A stretch of 16,774 nt of DNA from an uncultured Acidobacteriaceae bacterium (GTDB lineage Bacteria > Acidobacteriota > Terriglobia > Terriglobales > Acidobacteriaceae): contig CALFMO010000019.1 of assembly GCA_937879855.1 (NCBI GenBank), forward strand, positions 1-16,774. Direction: 5' to 3'. Positions 6,219 to 14,301 of this stretch are shown piece after piece. Each line of letters opens with the position of its first letter. Within the stretch, counting starts at the first letter, position 1. Both the position numbers and the translations under genes were made by a program. The notes under the pieces were generated by a model, which saw only the letters and a program-made list of their open reading frames with translations, did no database searches and was not told where the DNA came from.

Positions 6219-7799
6219 ATGGAGTACCGTCGGCGTGATGCTCTATCCAGAAGAGAGGTGCTTGCTCTCGCAGCGGGTGGCACCGCAGCACTCTTGTCGA
6301 GGCCCATACTCGCACAGGCTGCGCCCAAGGTCGGCGGCAGCGCTGTGGTGGCGATGCAGTCGCATGTGACGTCGCTCGATTGGCAGATGACGAACGACGA
6401 AGCCAGTCGAAACGTGAACAGCCACATCTACGAACTACTCGTGACGCGCGATGAGAATATGAAGCCGCTTCCCGATCTCGCCGAGCGGTGGCGCGTCAGT
6501 CCGGACGGGAAGCTCTATACGTTCACCCTCCGTCAAGGTGTGCTGTTTCATAACGGCAAGGAGCTGACGTCGGCTGACGCAAAGGCTTCATTGGAGCGAT
6601 ATGGCCGGATCGCTCCGGACAAAGCGATACTCGGTTCGGTCGATTCCATCGCGGCCCCCGACAAGTACACGGTCCAGATTACTCTCAAGCGCGCCCTTCC
6701 AACGTTTATCGAACAGCTGAGCTCACCGCGGAACCCCGCCGCCATCATCCCGGCAGAAGATGCCGGTAAGGAGGCGGGCAAAAGTAGTTTCATCGGCACG
6801 GGCCCGTACCAGCTCGACAAATCTGTCCCGGACGCGTACGTCTCGCTGCGCCGCTTCGATCGTTATCAGGCGAACCAGAACTACACCAAACGTGACGGTT
6901 TCGGTGGCAGGAAGACCGCGTATTTGCAGGCTGTCACGTTTCGAGTCGTGCCCGAGTCCGGCGGGCGGGTGGCTGGGCTCCAGACGGGCGAGTACGATCT
7001 CGTCGATAATATTCCGGTCCCTGTTGCCAACAGGCTCGCATCGGATCCCAAGTTGAAAGTCTACCGCGTGTTGCCCTGGGGGATGTTGGTGGAGTACGTC
7101 AACTGCGCGTTTCCGCCGACCAACAATCTCGACGTTCGCCGGGCCATGCAGGCGGCGCTCAACATCGATCAAATATCCAGAATTGCCACGGACGGCCTCT
7201 ATCAACTTGACTCCGGTTATCAGTACGCGAAGTTTCCTTACTATGTAAAGGGACCTGGCAACGACTTGTACGATCAGCGCAATGCGGCGCACGCAAAAGA
7301 GCTACTGGCTAAGGCAGGCTATCGCGGCGAAACGCTGGCGCTTGTGACGAACTCTGATTTCGAACATCTCAACAAGGCCACGATCGTGATTGGCGACCAA
7401 CTCCGCGCGATCGGAATGAAAGTGGATATCAAAGTGTACGATTGGCCCACCTCGTTGGCCAAGCTCAACGATTCCGCAGGGTGGAACCTTTGGAGCGATT
7501 CACTCGGCCTCGCACCGTCCGTCGGGGATGCGATAGGCGTGATGAGGCGCTTTACCGGCAAGGAGAACTTCCAGAAGTCCGAGGACGCCGTGCTGGATAG
7601 CCTCTTCGCGGATCTTACCACCGGTCCAACGCTTGTTGCCCGGCGGGAGGCTTTTCGGAAGATGCAGGCGCGCGTGTACGATCAAGTCTATGCCATTCGC
7701 CTCGGTGACGAGGGATACGTCCAGGCTTCGCGGAGCTGGGTGAACGGGTTCGTCCCGTACCGGGTGCCGCGAATGTGGGACGCATGGGTTTCGAAATAG
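6219..7799 (+). CDS. ABC transporter solute-binding protein, family 5 (Dpp/Opp-like), Tat-exported
   Basis: A 526-residue extracytoplasmic binding protein of the peptide/nickel/oligosaccharide class. The N-terminus has a Tat signal: basic residues, S-R-R-E-V-L at 10-15, a hydrophobic core, and a likely cut after AQA at 34. The mature part shows the family signature LPDLAERWRVSPDGKLYTFTLRQGVLFHNGKELT, then a domain ending with IGTGPYQL and FGGRKTAYLQAV. GTG-A-GGGG lies just before ATG 6219. The presence of two Dpp-type permeases in the same operon makes it their partner. Family members can bind peptides, opines, or sugar oligomers; the ligand here is probably the sulfated compound handled by the operon. 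Confidence 0.92.
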   Translation: MEYRRRDALSRREVLALAAGGTAALLSRPILAQAAPKVGGSAVVAMQSHVTSLDWQMTNDEASRNVNSHIYELLVTRDENMKPLPDLAERWRVSPDGKLYTFTLRQGVLFHNGKELTSADAKASLERYGRIAPDKAILGSVDSIAAPDKYTVQITLKRALPTFIEQLSSPRNPAAIIPAEDAGKEAGKSSFIGTGPYQLDKSVPDAYVSLRRFDRYQANQNYTKRDGFGGRKTAYLQAVTFRVVPESGGRVAGLQTGEYDLVDNIPVPVANRLASDPKLKVYRVLPWGMLVEYVNCAFPPTNNLDVRRAMQAALNIDQISRIATDGLYQLDSGYQYAKFPYYVKGPGNDLYDQRNAAHAKELLAKAGYRGETLALVTNSDFEHLNKATIVIGDQLRAIGMKVDIKVYDWPTSLAKLNDSAGWNLWSDSLGLAPSVGDAIGVMRRFTGKENFQKSEDAVLDSLFADLTTGPTLVARREAFRKMQARVYDQVYAIRLGDEGYVQASRSWVNGFVPYRVPRMWDAWVSK

Positions 7800-7868
7800 A
7801 GGCGCGAGAGATCTACGCAGGCTCGTTCGAGCAGTTGAACCACAAGCGGTGTAGTGGGAGGGGAAGAC

Positions 7869-9107
7869 GTGGCCGATCGCCCCAATATTGTTCTGATCAT
7901 GTCGGATCAGCAGCGTTACGACTCACTCGCGTGCAACGGCAATAAATTTGTCGTCACGCCGGAGCTCGACCGACTCGCCGAGCAGGGTGCACGCTTTACG
8001 AAATGTTTTACGCCATTTCCGGTCTGCACCCCCGCTCGGGCGTCGATGTGGACGGGAGTCTACCCACATGCCCACGGCGTGATCGAGAATGTCTACGGCA
8101 TTGATAACGCGATGGCGTCTGTCGCACGGGTGTCGACGACGTTGTTCGATATCCTGAAAGAGCGAGGTTACTCGACCGCATATTTCGGCAAATGGCATTT
8201 GGGCGAGAAAAACCCGGGGGCCTTTGATGTTTGGGAAGCGTTCAACTCGTTGGGCGGTCACTGGGTCGACGGTGTGACGTACGGCCGATATAAGCCCGAC
8301 GTTCAGACAGACCAATGCATCGATTTTCTGCGGTCAGCAGCCAGGCGGCCGCAGCCATTTATTATGGTGCAGGGATACTATCCACCGCACGATCCCTTCA
8401 CCGCCCCCCGTCGCTTCTATGAGCCTTATTTGGGGAAGGGCGTCCCGTTCCCGGGCTACTATGCGGCCGTGAGCAACATCGATTACAATGTCGGCCGCAT
8501 TGTGAGGGCGGTGGATGAGCTGGGACTTGGCGAGAACACGCTGGTCATGTTCTTCTCCGACCATGGAGAGACGTTTTTGTATCGCCCCGACGGCGAGCAT
8601 AAGTTTGTCTGCCACGACGAGGCGATTCGCGTGCCATTGATTGTGCGCTGGACCGGACACGTTCGACCCGGCACGGTGCACGACTCGATCGTGGGCCTTG
8701 AGGATCTGATGCCTACGCTGCTCGATTTCGCCGGCACAGAGGTACCGGCATACCTGCACGGGCAGAGCTTTCGTCCGTGGCTCGCAGGCGCGTCACCATC
8801 CTGGCGCGACAGTTACTATGTCGAAAACCTGACCCACAATAATCGGTATCCGCAGCGGTGCATCAGGACCGAAGACTGGAAGCTGATTCTCAGCGACGGC
8901 GGACCCCACTCGCTCTACAATCTGCGAGACGACCCGGAAGAGGAACTAGACGTATTCGATACACCGCGGGATGATTCGATGAAGCAATTCGCTCATCTGC
9001 CGAGTTACAGGGCTGAGATTCGTCGGCTGGCCGCTCAGTTGCGCGCCTACGCGGTTCGGATTCAGGATCCCTTGGGGATACGCCTTGCCGACGAGGTCAT
9101 GTCGTAG
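7869..9107 (+). CDS. type I sulfatase, cytoplasmic
   Basis: A 412-residue alkaline-phosphatase-fold sulfatase that removes sulfate from a sulfate ester. PNIVLIMSDQQRYD gives metal ligand Asp13. VCTPARASM (52-60) is the C-x-P-x-R motif whose Cys53 is oxidised to formylglycine, with Arg57. FGKWHLG supplies Lys108 and His110, and FFSDHGE supplies Asp231 and His232. I chose GTG 7869 because GGAGG lies seven bases before it; the frame extends five codons upstream to another GTG. There is no signal peptide, so it should act in the cytoplasm on imported substrate. A formylglycine-generating enzyme three genes on would activate it. Substrate is unknown. Confidence 0.92.
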   Translation: MADRPNIVLIMSDQQRYDSLACNGNKFVVTPELDRLAEQGARFTKCFTPFPVCTPARASMWTGVYPHAHGVIENVYGIDNAMASVARVSTTLFDILKERGYSTAYFGKWHLGEKNPGAFDVWEAFNSLGGHWVDGVTYGRYKPDVQTDQCIDFLRSAARRPQPFIMVQGYYPPHDPFTAPRRFYEPYLGKGVPFPGYYAAVSNIDYNVGRIVRAVDELGLGENTLVMFFSDHGETFLYRPDGEHKFVCHDEAIRVPLIVRWTGHVRPGTVHDSIVGLEDLMPTLLDFAGTEVPAYLHGQSFRPWLAGASPSWRDSYYVENLTHNNRYPQRCIRTEDWKLILSDGGPHSLYNLRDDPEEELDVFDTPRDDSMKQFAHLPSYRAEIRRLAAQLRAYAVRIQDPLGIRLADEVMS

Positions 9108-9183
9108 CGACGGTACAGGATCGCGCGGCCGGTTGGTGGGTATTGCGGTCAGAACGCGGTTGTGTGCTTGGGGGGGTCGCCGG

Positions 9184-10128
9184 TTGGCGCGGTATGTTGC
9201 TAGGCGGCTAATCAGCGCGGTGCCCGTTATCTTCGCGGTAACGTTCATCGTGTTTCTCGTCATGCATCTCGTACCGGGAGATCCGGCACTCGCGCTTGGC
9301 GGCACCGAAGCGAGTCCGGCCGAGATCGCGCAGATGCGCCACCAAATGGGGATCGATCAGCCGCTCGTTGTCCAGTTGCTGGCCTGGTATGAGCACCTGC
9401 TGAGAGGGGATCTTGGACAATCGTTACTGTTGGGGCAGAGCGTCATCCAGTCCATTCTGGCGCGCGTCCCCGTCACGTTTTCGCTGGCCGGTTGTTCGCT
9501 CGTGGTCACTGTCGCGGCCGGCATCCCATTCGGCATCGCCGCCGCAGTGAAGCGGAATTCATGGATCGACCAGCTGATTATGGGGACGGCATTGCTCGGG
9601 CTGTCAGTGCCAAATTTCTGGCTCGGATTGATGCTGATCTACCTCTTTGCCGTTGCATTGGGGTGGTTGCCATCTGGCGGGTACGTTCCCTTGTTCCAAG
9701 ATCCGGCGCAGTGGTTGCGCAGCATCATTCTTCCCACGATCTCATTGTCCTTGATGCAGATCGGCTTCATCGCCCGCATGACGCGATCCAGTGTGCTTGA
9801 GGTCCTTGGCGAGGACTATCTGCGAACGGCGCGGGCAAAGGGGCTGTCCGAACGGATTACGGTATGGAAGCACGCGTTAAAGAACGCGATGATCCCGATC
9901 CTGACCGTGGTCGGCATGTTGTTCGGTCTATTGCTCGGGGGAGCTGTCGTGATCGAGACCGTGTACGCTCTGCCTGGCGCCGGCCGTCTCATCGTGACGG
10001 GGATCCTCCGCCGCGACTACCCGGTTATTCAGGGAGGCTTGATGGCCACGGCGGTCGTCTTTGTCGCCCTCAATCTCCTGGTCGACGTTCTGTACGCTTA
10101 TCTGGATCCTCGTGTTCGATACGAGTGA
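9184..10128 (+). CDS. ABC transporter permease, DppB-like
   Basis: An integral membrane subunit of a peptide/nickel-type ABC importer, about 314 residues. The N-terminal ARYVARRLISAVPVIFAVTFIVFLVMHLVPGDPA region is the standard DppB start with its first TM helix. Several more TM helices follow. The cytoplasmic EAA loop reads YLRTARAKGLSERITVWKHALKNAMIPIL, the contact site for the ATPase. The start is taken as TTG 9184, with a G-run (9169-9176) seven bases before it. The open frame reaches back into the sulfatase gene but gives an unusual basic extension. It precedes a DppC-like gene. Confidence 0.9.
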   Translation: MARYVARRLISAVPVIFAVTFIVFLVMHLVPGDPALALGGTEASPAEIAQMRHQMGIDQPLVVQLLAWYEHLLRGDLGQSLLLGQSVIQSILARVPVTFSLAGCSLVVTVAAGIPFGIAAAVKRNSWIDQLIMGTALLGLSVPNFWLGLMLIYLFAVALGWLPSGGYVPLFQDPAQWLRSIILPTISLSLMQIGFIARMTRSSVLEVLGEDYLRTARAKGLSERITVWKHALKNAMIPILTVVGMLFGLLLGGAVVIETVYALPGAGRLIVTGILRRDYPVIQGGLMATAVVFVALNLLVDVLYAYLDPRVRYE

Positions 10129-11032
10129 CGAACCGTTGGGCGACGCATTGCGGCTGCAGCATCAGACCACGAGCGGCGCTCGCAGTCGTCTGACCTTGCT
10201 GCACATCACCCGGTCCCGACTCATACGACGGTTTTCTCGCCACAGGCTGTTTCTTACGGGGCTGGTGCTATTTTGTAGCATGGTCCTGATCGCGCTGTTC
10301 GCCGGGCTCCTTGCACGCCATCCGATTGAAGAGAAGTATGCGTCTCTCGCCACGCCCAGCACTCAGTACTTCTTCGGCACCGATGACTTTGGTCGGGACG
10401 TGTTCAGCCGTGTCCTATTTGGCGCTAGGATTTCGCTCGGAATCGGTTTCAGCGTGGTGTTGACGTGTGGGATCGTCGGCACCGCGTTGGGCAGCGTCTC
10501 TGGCTACTTCAGGAAGCTTGACAATCTGATCATGCGAATTGTGGACGCCCTAATGGCGTTCCCCGCCGTCTTGCTCGCGCTTGGCATCGGCGCGATGCTC
10601 GGTCCGTCCGAGGTTAATGCCATTATCGCGTTGGCGATCGTTTACACGCCAGGGACGGCGCGGATCGTTCGTGCATCGGTGTTGGTCATTCGTGAAAAGC
10701 TCTACGTCGAGGGGGCCACGGCCTTTGGCGCCAGTCCCTGGCGAATTCTTGTTCGACACGTGCTCCCCAACAGTTTGGCGCCGTTGATCGTACAATTGAC
10801 GTTCGTCTTCGCGTACGCGATCCTAGCAGAAGCGATCCTCAGCTTTCTCGGCGTCGGCCCGCCGCCTCCCATACCCACCTGGGGGAACACGATCGCCGAA
10901 GGCCGCAACTATATCACGGTGGCTCCGTGGATTGCCTTCTATCCTGGGATCTTTATTGCGGCTACGGTCCTGGGGCTTAACCTATTGGGAGACGGACTGC
11001 GTGATGTCCTCGACCCTCGGCTCGTTTCGTAG
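10112..11032 (+). CDS. ABC transporter permease, DppC-like
   Basis: The second permease subunit, partner of the DppB-like protein. After a basic N-terminus comes a TM helix (LFLTGLVLFCSMVLIALFAGLLA), then the DppC landmark YFFGTDDFGRDVFSRVLFGARISLGIGF. Further helices and the EAA loop YVEGATAFGASPWRILVRHVLPNSLAPLI follow. The C-terminus NLLGDGLRDVLDPRL is typical and overlaps the next gene. The start is uncertain. GTG 10112 overlaps the DppB-like gene by 17 bases; TTG 10136 and TTG 10148 are also possible, all with weak ribosome binding sites. No ATPase subunit gene is visible, so those must be elsewhere or beyond the window. Confidence 0.88.
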   Translation: MFDTSDEPLGDALRLQHQTTSGARSRLTLLHITRSRLIRRFSRHRLFLTGLVLFCSMVLIALFAGLLARHPIEEKYASLATPSTQYFFGTDDFGRDVFSRVLFGARISLGIGFSVVLTCGIVGTALGSVSGYFRKLDNLIMRIVDALMAFPAVLLALGIGAMLGPSEVNAIIALAIVYTPGTARIVRASVLVIREKLYVEGATAFGASPWRILVRHVLPNSLAPLIVQLTFVFAYAILAEAILSFLGVGPPPPIPTWGNTIAEGRNYITVAPWIAFYPGIFIAATVLGLNLLGDGLRDVLDPRLVS

Positions 11033-12002
11033 CGGCAAACCGTCCGGGCTCCCTCCTGCCAAGGGAATGGTCTGGATTCCCGGTGGCGAGTTCATGATGG
11101 GTTCTGAGGAATTCTATCCGGAAGAGCGACCCGTCCGCCGGCGTCGTGTTGATGGATTTTGGATGGACGAGCACCCCGTGACAAATGCGGAATTTCGACG
11201 GTTCGTGAAGTCCACAGGCTATGTCACGATGGCTGAACGCCCCCCAAGCCGCCAGGACTATCCGGAAGTCGCCGCGGCGTTTCTAGTGCCGGGCTCGCTC
11301 GTGTTTCGCGCAACGCGCGGGCCGGTCGACCTCACCGATTATCGGCAGTGGTGGGCGTGGGTTCCCGGTACGACATGGCAGTGCCCGGAGGGTCCCGGTA
11401 GTACGCTGCACGGTCGGGAGAGGCACCCGGTCGTGCACGTCGCGTATGCGGATGCCATCGCCTATGCGCGGTGGGCCGGGAAGGAGCTGCCAACGGAGGC
11501 CGAGTGGGAATTTGCCGCGCGCGGCGGTCTCGAGGGAGCGGTCTTCGCTTGGGGCAACGAATTTGCGCCACGCGGACGCATGATGGCAAATACTTGGCAA
11601 GGAGAGTTCCCGTGGCAGAACCTGAAGCTTGACGGTTACGACGGGACTTCTCCCATTGGGTCATTTCCTCCCAATGGATATGGCCTCCTCGATATGACCG
11701 GCAACGTCTGGGAGTGGACGCGTGATCTGTACACGGTCGCGGAGGCCGAGGCGCCGCACCACCCGTGTTGCGCGCCGAGCGCTGTCCAGATCAGAAAGAG
11801 TACATCGCTCGGAGATCACGGTACGCCAGGCAGTCACATACCCCGGCGGGTCACGAAGGGCGGGTCGTATCTCTGTGCGCCAAACTATTGCCTTCGATAT
11901 CGCCCAGCGGCACGTCAAGCGGAGGCCGTCGATACCTCAACGAGCCACATCGGCTTTCGGTGCATCGTTCGCGTCTACGATAACGAGCCGGCCGCGCGTT
12001 AG
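11004..12002 (+). CDS. formylglycine-generating enzyme (sulfatase-activating)
   Basis: A 332-residue FGE-sulfatase family protein. It oxidises the CxPxR cysteine of type I sulfatases to formylglycine with copper and oxygen. MVWIPGGEFMMGSE and FWMDEHPVTNAEFRRFV form the N-terminal family start. LPTEAEWEFAARGG, DMTGNVWEWTRD and GGSYLCAPNYCLRYRPAAR are diagnostic. Cys291 and Cys296 in the last correspond to the two copper/active-site cysteines of human and actinobacterial FGE, so this should be a true activator and not just a relative of the fold. There is no signal peptide. ATG 11004 overlaps the DppC-like gene by 29 bases, with GGGAG upstream. Its obvious client is the operon's sulfatase. Confidence 0.9.
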   Translation: MSSTLGSFRSGKPSGLPPAKGMVWIPGGEFMMGSEEFYPEERPVRRRRVDGFWMDEHPVTNAEFRRFVKSTGYVTMAERPPSRQDYPEVAAAFLVPGSLVFRATRGPVDLTDYRQWWAWVPGTTWQCPEGPGSTLHGRERHPVVHVAYADAIAYARWAGKELPTEAEWEFAARGGLEGAVFAWGNEFAPRGRMMANTWQGEFPWQNLKLDGYDGTSPIGSFPPNGYGLLDMTGNVWEWTRDLYTVAEAEAPHHPCCAPSAVQIRKSTSLGDHGTPGSHIPRRVTKGGSYLCAPNYCLRYRPAARQAEAVDTSTSHIGFRCIVRVYDNEPAAR

Positions 12003-12078
12003 CGCGTGAGCGATGCCAATCCCGAGACACAGTGGGATCTGAAAGTTACACCGTCTGCTACGCGGAGGCGAAAGCGAC

Positions 12079-13191
12079 GTGAAGATCAACAGCGTTGAGG
12101 CCCTTCATCTTCGCTTGCCGACCGTGCATGAGGTTCACGATGGCACGCAGGACGTGCTGCTCGTGAAAGTCGGCACCGACGACGGCATTGAGGGCTATGG
12201 TGAAGTGGTCTCTTGCTCCGCCGTTGCGAAGGCAGTGATCGAGGCTCCACGGTCTGCCCCTCGGCGCCACGGCCTCGCTACCGCGCTGATCGGGGCGGAT
12301 CCACTTGATCCCGCCGCTTGCTGGTCGATCATGTATGAGGCCACCCGCTGGTACGGGCGGCAGGGCGTGGTGCTCCACGCCATGAGCGGCGTTGACCAGG
12401 GGCTGTGGGACATCGTCGGCAAGGTCGCTGGCCGGCCGGTGTCGGCGGTGTGGGGCCAGCGGCGGCAGCGTGTGCGGGCTTACGCGAGCATGCTCTTTCC
12501 GGATTCTCCTCGCGACGCTGCCGCGATGACTACACGTTGTCTCGAGTCAGGCTTCACCGCAGTGAAGTTTGGATACGGTTCGTTTGGGAAAGAGCGCGAA
12601 CATGACCACGCCTTGCTGGATGCGATTGTCGGTGCTTCCAACGGTTCGGCCGATATCATGATCGACGCGGGGCGGGTTTGGGCCACGGAGGAGGGCATAG
12701 AGAGGGCCCGGGAGCTCTTCGAGCGATATCCGATCACGTGGCTCGAGGAGCCTCTGCATGAAGAAAATCTCGACGGGTATCAGCGGATGGCGGCTGCGAT
12801 CAGTGGGCGAATCGCCACCGGTGAGACCGAGACGACCCTTCGATGCTTTGAAGAGTTACTAACGCGAGGCGTGAAGGTACTCCAGCCGGACGTGGGCCGC
12901 GCCGGTGGTCTCGACGTATGCAGGACCGTGTCGCAGCGCGCTGCGCAGGCGGGCGCATGGTGCGTCCCCCACTGCTTTGGCACCGGCGTGAATCTTGCGG
13001 CCTCGTTACAGTGGATGGCGAGCGCGGAGGACGCTCCGTTCATCGAGTTTCCGTTGACGGCTTCGGATCTTCGCAACAAAGTCGTAATGAACCCCCCCAA
13101 GAGAATTGACGGTTGGGTGCTCGTTCCGGACGAGCCGGGTCTGGGCGTCGTCATCGACCCGGACATGATCGGTCGGTACCGGCAACCTTGA
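12079..13191 (+). CDS. enolase-superfamily dehydratase/racemase (MR/MLE family)
   Basis: A 370-residue protein of the mandelate racemase/muconate lactonising group. Mg ligands are visible: Asp196 (IMIDAGRVW), Glu223 (WLEEPL) and Glu249 (IATGETE). The catalytic dyad Asp271 (LQPDVGRAGG) and His298 (VPHCFGTGVN) is present, with Lys163 in AVKFGYGSFG; the second Lys of the KxK motif is replaced by Gly. That pattern resembles acid-sugar dehydratases of the superfamily. The enzyme takes a proton next to a carboxylate and most often eliminates water. GTG 12079 is preceded by GGAGG. It is last in the operon, 76 bp after the FGE gene, and could act on the desulfated sugar acid. The specific substrate is unknown. 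Confidence 0.88.
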   Translation: MKINSVEALHLRLPTVHEVHDGTQDVLLVKVGTDDGIEGYGEVVSCSAVAKAVIEAPRSAPRRHGLATALIGADPLDPAACWSIMYEATRWYGRQGVVLHAMSGVDQGLWDIVGKVAGRPVSAVWGQRRQRVRAYASMLFPDSPRDAAAMTTRCLESGFTAVKFGYGSFGKEREHDHALLDAIVGASNGSADIMIDAGRVWATEEGIERARELFERYPITWLEEPLHEENLDGYQRMAAAISGRIATGETETTLRCFEELLTRGVKVLQPDVGRAGGLDVCRTVSQRAAQAGAWCVPHCFGTGVNLAASLQWMASAEDAPFIEFPLTASDLRNKVVMNPPKRIDGWVLVPDEPGLGVVIDPDMIGRYRQP

Positions 13192-13218
13192 ACTGCTCTG
13201 TGCCATAGCAACTCGACA

Positions 13219-13263
13219 TTCGTAATGCGCAGGTCATCGGTTCAAATCCGATCGCCGGCTCCA
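13219..13263 (+). repeat. tRNA-Thr(CGT) 3' fragment, attachment-site copy 3
   Basis: Identical to the 45 bp at 11-55, from TTCGTAA to CCA. The preceding bases (GCAACTCGACA) cannot form the 5' half of the tRNA. It lies 28 bp after the stop of the enolase-superfamily gene and closes the catabolic cassette. The first 35 bp to its right also match those beside copy 1. Confidence 0.85.
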
Positions 13264-13376
13264 GTAAAATAAGGGTTTCCGAAAGCCGCCAGTCGTCCAC
13301 ACCCGCTCCGTTGGGGCACCCTTGGGGCACCGTTCAGACAGTCTGCCTCGGCCAGCCTCCGGAGGGTCGTTTCCTT
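13242..13376 (-). pseudogene. recombinase-tail remnant beside att copy 3
   Basis: On the minus strand an open frame reads KETTLRRLA, then LNGAPRVPQRSG, and ends GAGDRI at a TGA inside the tRNA T-loop. The frame is closed just upstream by another TGA, so it is only a fragment. It matches the tail at 3940-4200 (KDTTLRKLA, APRVPQR). Tandem TTGGGGCACC units at 13311-13320 and 13322-13331 lie within it. They are also present as one exact copy at 103-112 and in related form at 4009-4029, and could be recombinase arm-binding sites. Confidence 0.45.
13264..13360. repeat. direct repeat of the sequence at 56-141
   Basis: Near-identical for the first 35 bp (one mismatch) and then in blocks to about 13360. 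Together with the tRNA fragment this makes a repeat of over 100 bp about 13.2 kb from its partner, long enough for homologous recombination to remove everything between. Confidence 0.65.
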
Positions 13377-13546
13377 TCAAGTCGTTCTCAAAATAATCTT
13401 CAGTTCACACGTCGAACGAGTGTGCGATCAAACAGTACGTTGAGATCGTTGTTCCAGCCTTGTTGTCGACTTGGGCGAAGAGCGTATGGCGCGACGCCCC
13501 TCCCTTCGGGAACGTGATTTTTGGCGCAACACGTACCCTCCCAAAG

Positions 13547-13568
13547 AGTATACCATTTGTGATATACT
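13547..13568 (+). promoter_or_regulatory. operator and extended -10 of the HigBA-like operon
   Basis: A 22-bp palindrome with arms AGTATA and TATACT and two further inner pairs. Its right arm is the -10 TATACT (13563-13568), preceded by TG-n (TGA) to make an extended -10, so the poor -35 is not needed. The predicted transcript start is near 13575, the toxin start codon. An HTH antitoxin is encoded in the operon and is the likely ligand of the palindrome. Confidence 0.6.
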
Positions 13569-13574
13569 ACCTTT

Positions 13575-13904
13575 GTGGAAGTGTACTTGCATCCCGCTGC
13601 GCGAGCGGAGCTCGATGCTTTGCCGGTGGTGGAGCAACAGGCGATAGATCATGCAATTGAGAAACTCACGGCACTTGGTGCGCAGCTCCCGTTCCCACAC
13701 ACGAGCAACGTGCGGGGAGCGACCACGCTGTTCGAGTTGCGCCCACGAGCCGGGCGGAGCCGCTGGCGGGCGTTCTATCGACAGGTTGGTACAAAAATGG
13801 TAATTGCGGCGATCGGTCCGGAATCTGAGGTGGATGGTCGCGGCTTTGCGCGTACGGTCGCGACAGCTGAGAAGCGGCTGAAGGATCTCGGGGAGGTAGG
13901 GTAG
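13575..13904 (+). CDS. RelE/HigB-like toxin
   Basis: A 109-residue protein of the RelE/HigB superfamily (Gp49-like subgroup), which cut mRNA on the ribosome. The N-terminal VYLHPAARAELDAL is the usual beta-strand plus helix. The core ELRPRAGRSRWRAFYR gives the basic surface with Arg and Tyr residues typical of the catalytic sheet, and VIAAIG forms a later strand. The start is GTG 13575 (or GTG 13581); no ribosome binding site precedes it, and the promoter places the transcript start at this codon. The toxin comes first and the antitoxin follows after one base, the HigBA order. It appears intact. Confidence 0.85.
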   Translation: MEVYLHPAARAELDALPVVEQQAIDHAIEKLTALGAQLPFPHTSNVRGATTLFELRPRAGRSRWRAFYRQVGTKMVIAAIGPESEVDGRGFARTVATAEKRLKDLGEVG

Positions 13905-13905
13905 C

Positions 13906-14301
13906 GTGGCCACAAAGGTGACGCTTGTCAGAGCGAAGGATGTTCTAGCGAAGCATCTTGAACGTCCGGAGTTTCGGGCACGCTGGGAGCAGTCTGCCCT
14001 CGCCCGGGCTGTGGCTATTGCGGTAGTGGATTACCGCGCCAAGCATCGGTTGACGCAGACGCGGCTCGCTCATCACCTTGGTGTTCGGCAGCCGCATGTC
14101 GCGCGACTCGAGACAGGAGAACACACCCCATCGATCGAGATGCTCCAGCGGCTTTCTCGGGTGCTGGGACTCCGTTTCATCGTCGATGTTTCCCCGGCCC
14201 GGAGAGGAGCACCAACGCGGTCCCTGAGTTTGCCGCCAGGCGTAAAAGTCATGGGGGACGTTGTCGCCGGCGGAAGCCGTGTCCGGGTTGCGGCCGGATA
14301 G
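13906..14301 (+). CDS. HigA-like XRE antitoxin
   Basis: A 131-residue HTH protein. The XRE domain covers about residues 36-92: YRAKHRLTQTRLAHHLGVRQPHVARLETGEHTPSIEMLQRLS. The N-terminal 35 residues contain a basic helical arm that probably contacts the toxin. Such antitoxins bind HigB-type toxins and repress their promoter; the palindrome at 13547-13568 is the likely site. GTG 13906 begins one base after the toxin stop, with GGGGAGGTAGGG upstream, so translation is coupled. The C-terminal tail after residue 96 is Arg/Gly/Val-rich and not assigned. Confidence 0.87.
   Translation: MATKVTLVRAKDVLAKHLERPEFRARWEQSALARAVAIAVVDYRAKHRLTQTRLAHHLGVRQPHVARLETGEHTPSIEMLQRLSRVLGLRFIVDVSPARRGAPTRSLSLPPGVKVMGDVVAGGSRVRVAAG

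Noticed and set aside
9085..9183. Extended N-terminus of the DppB-like permease
   Set aside because: The first 33 residues are unlike the family and overlap the sulfatase gene; TTG 9184 has a G-rich site at good spacing.
13494..13513. GC-rich inverted repeat near CCCTTCGGG
   Set aside because: Short, without a T-run, and too weak to call a terminator or riboregulator.
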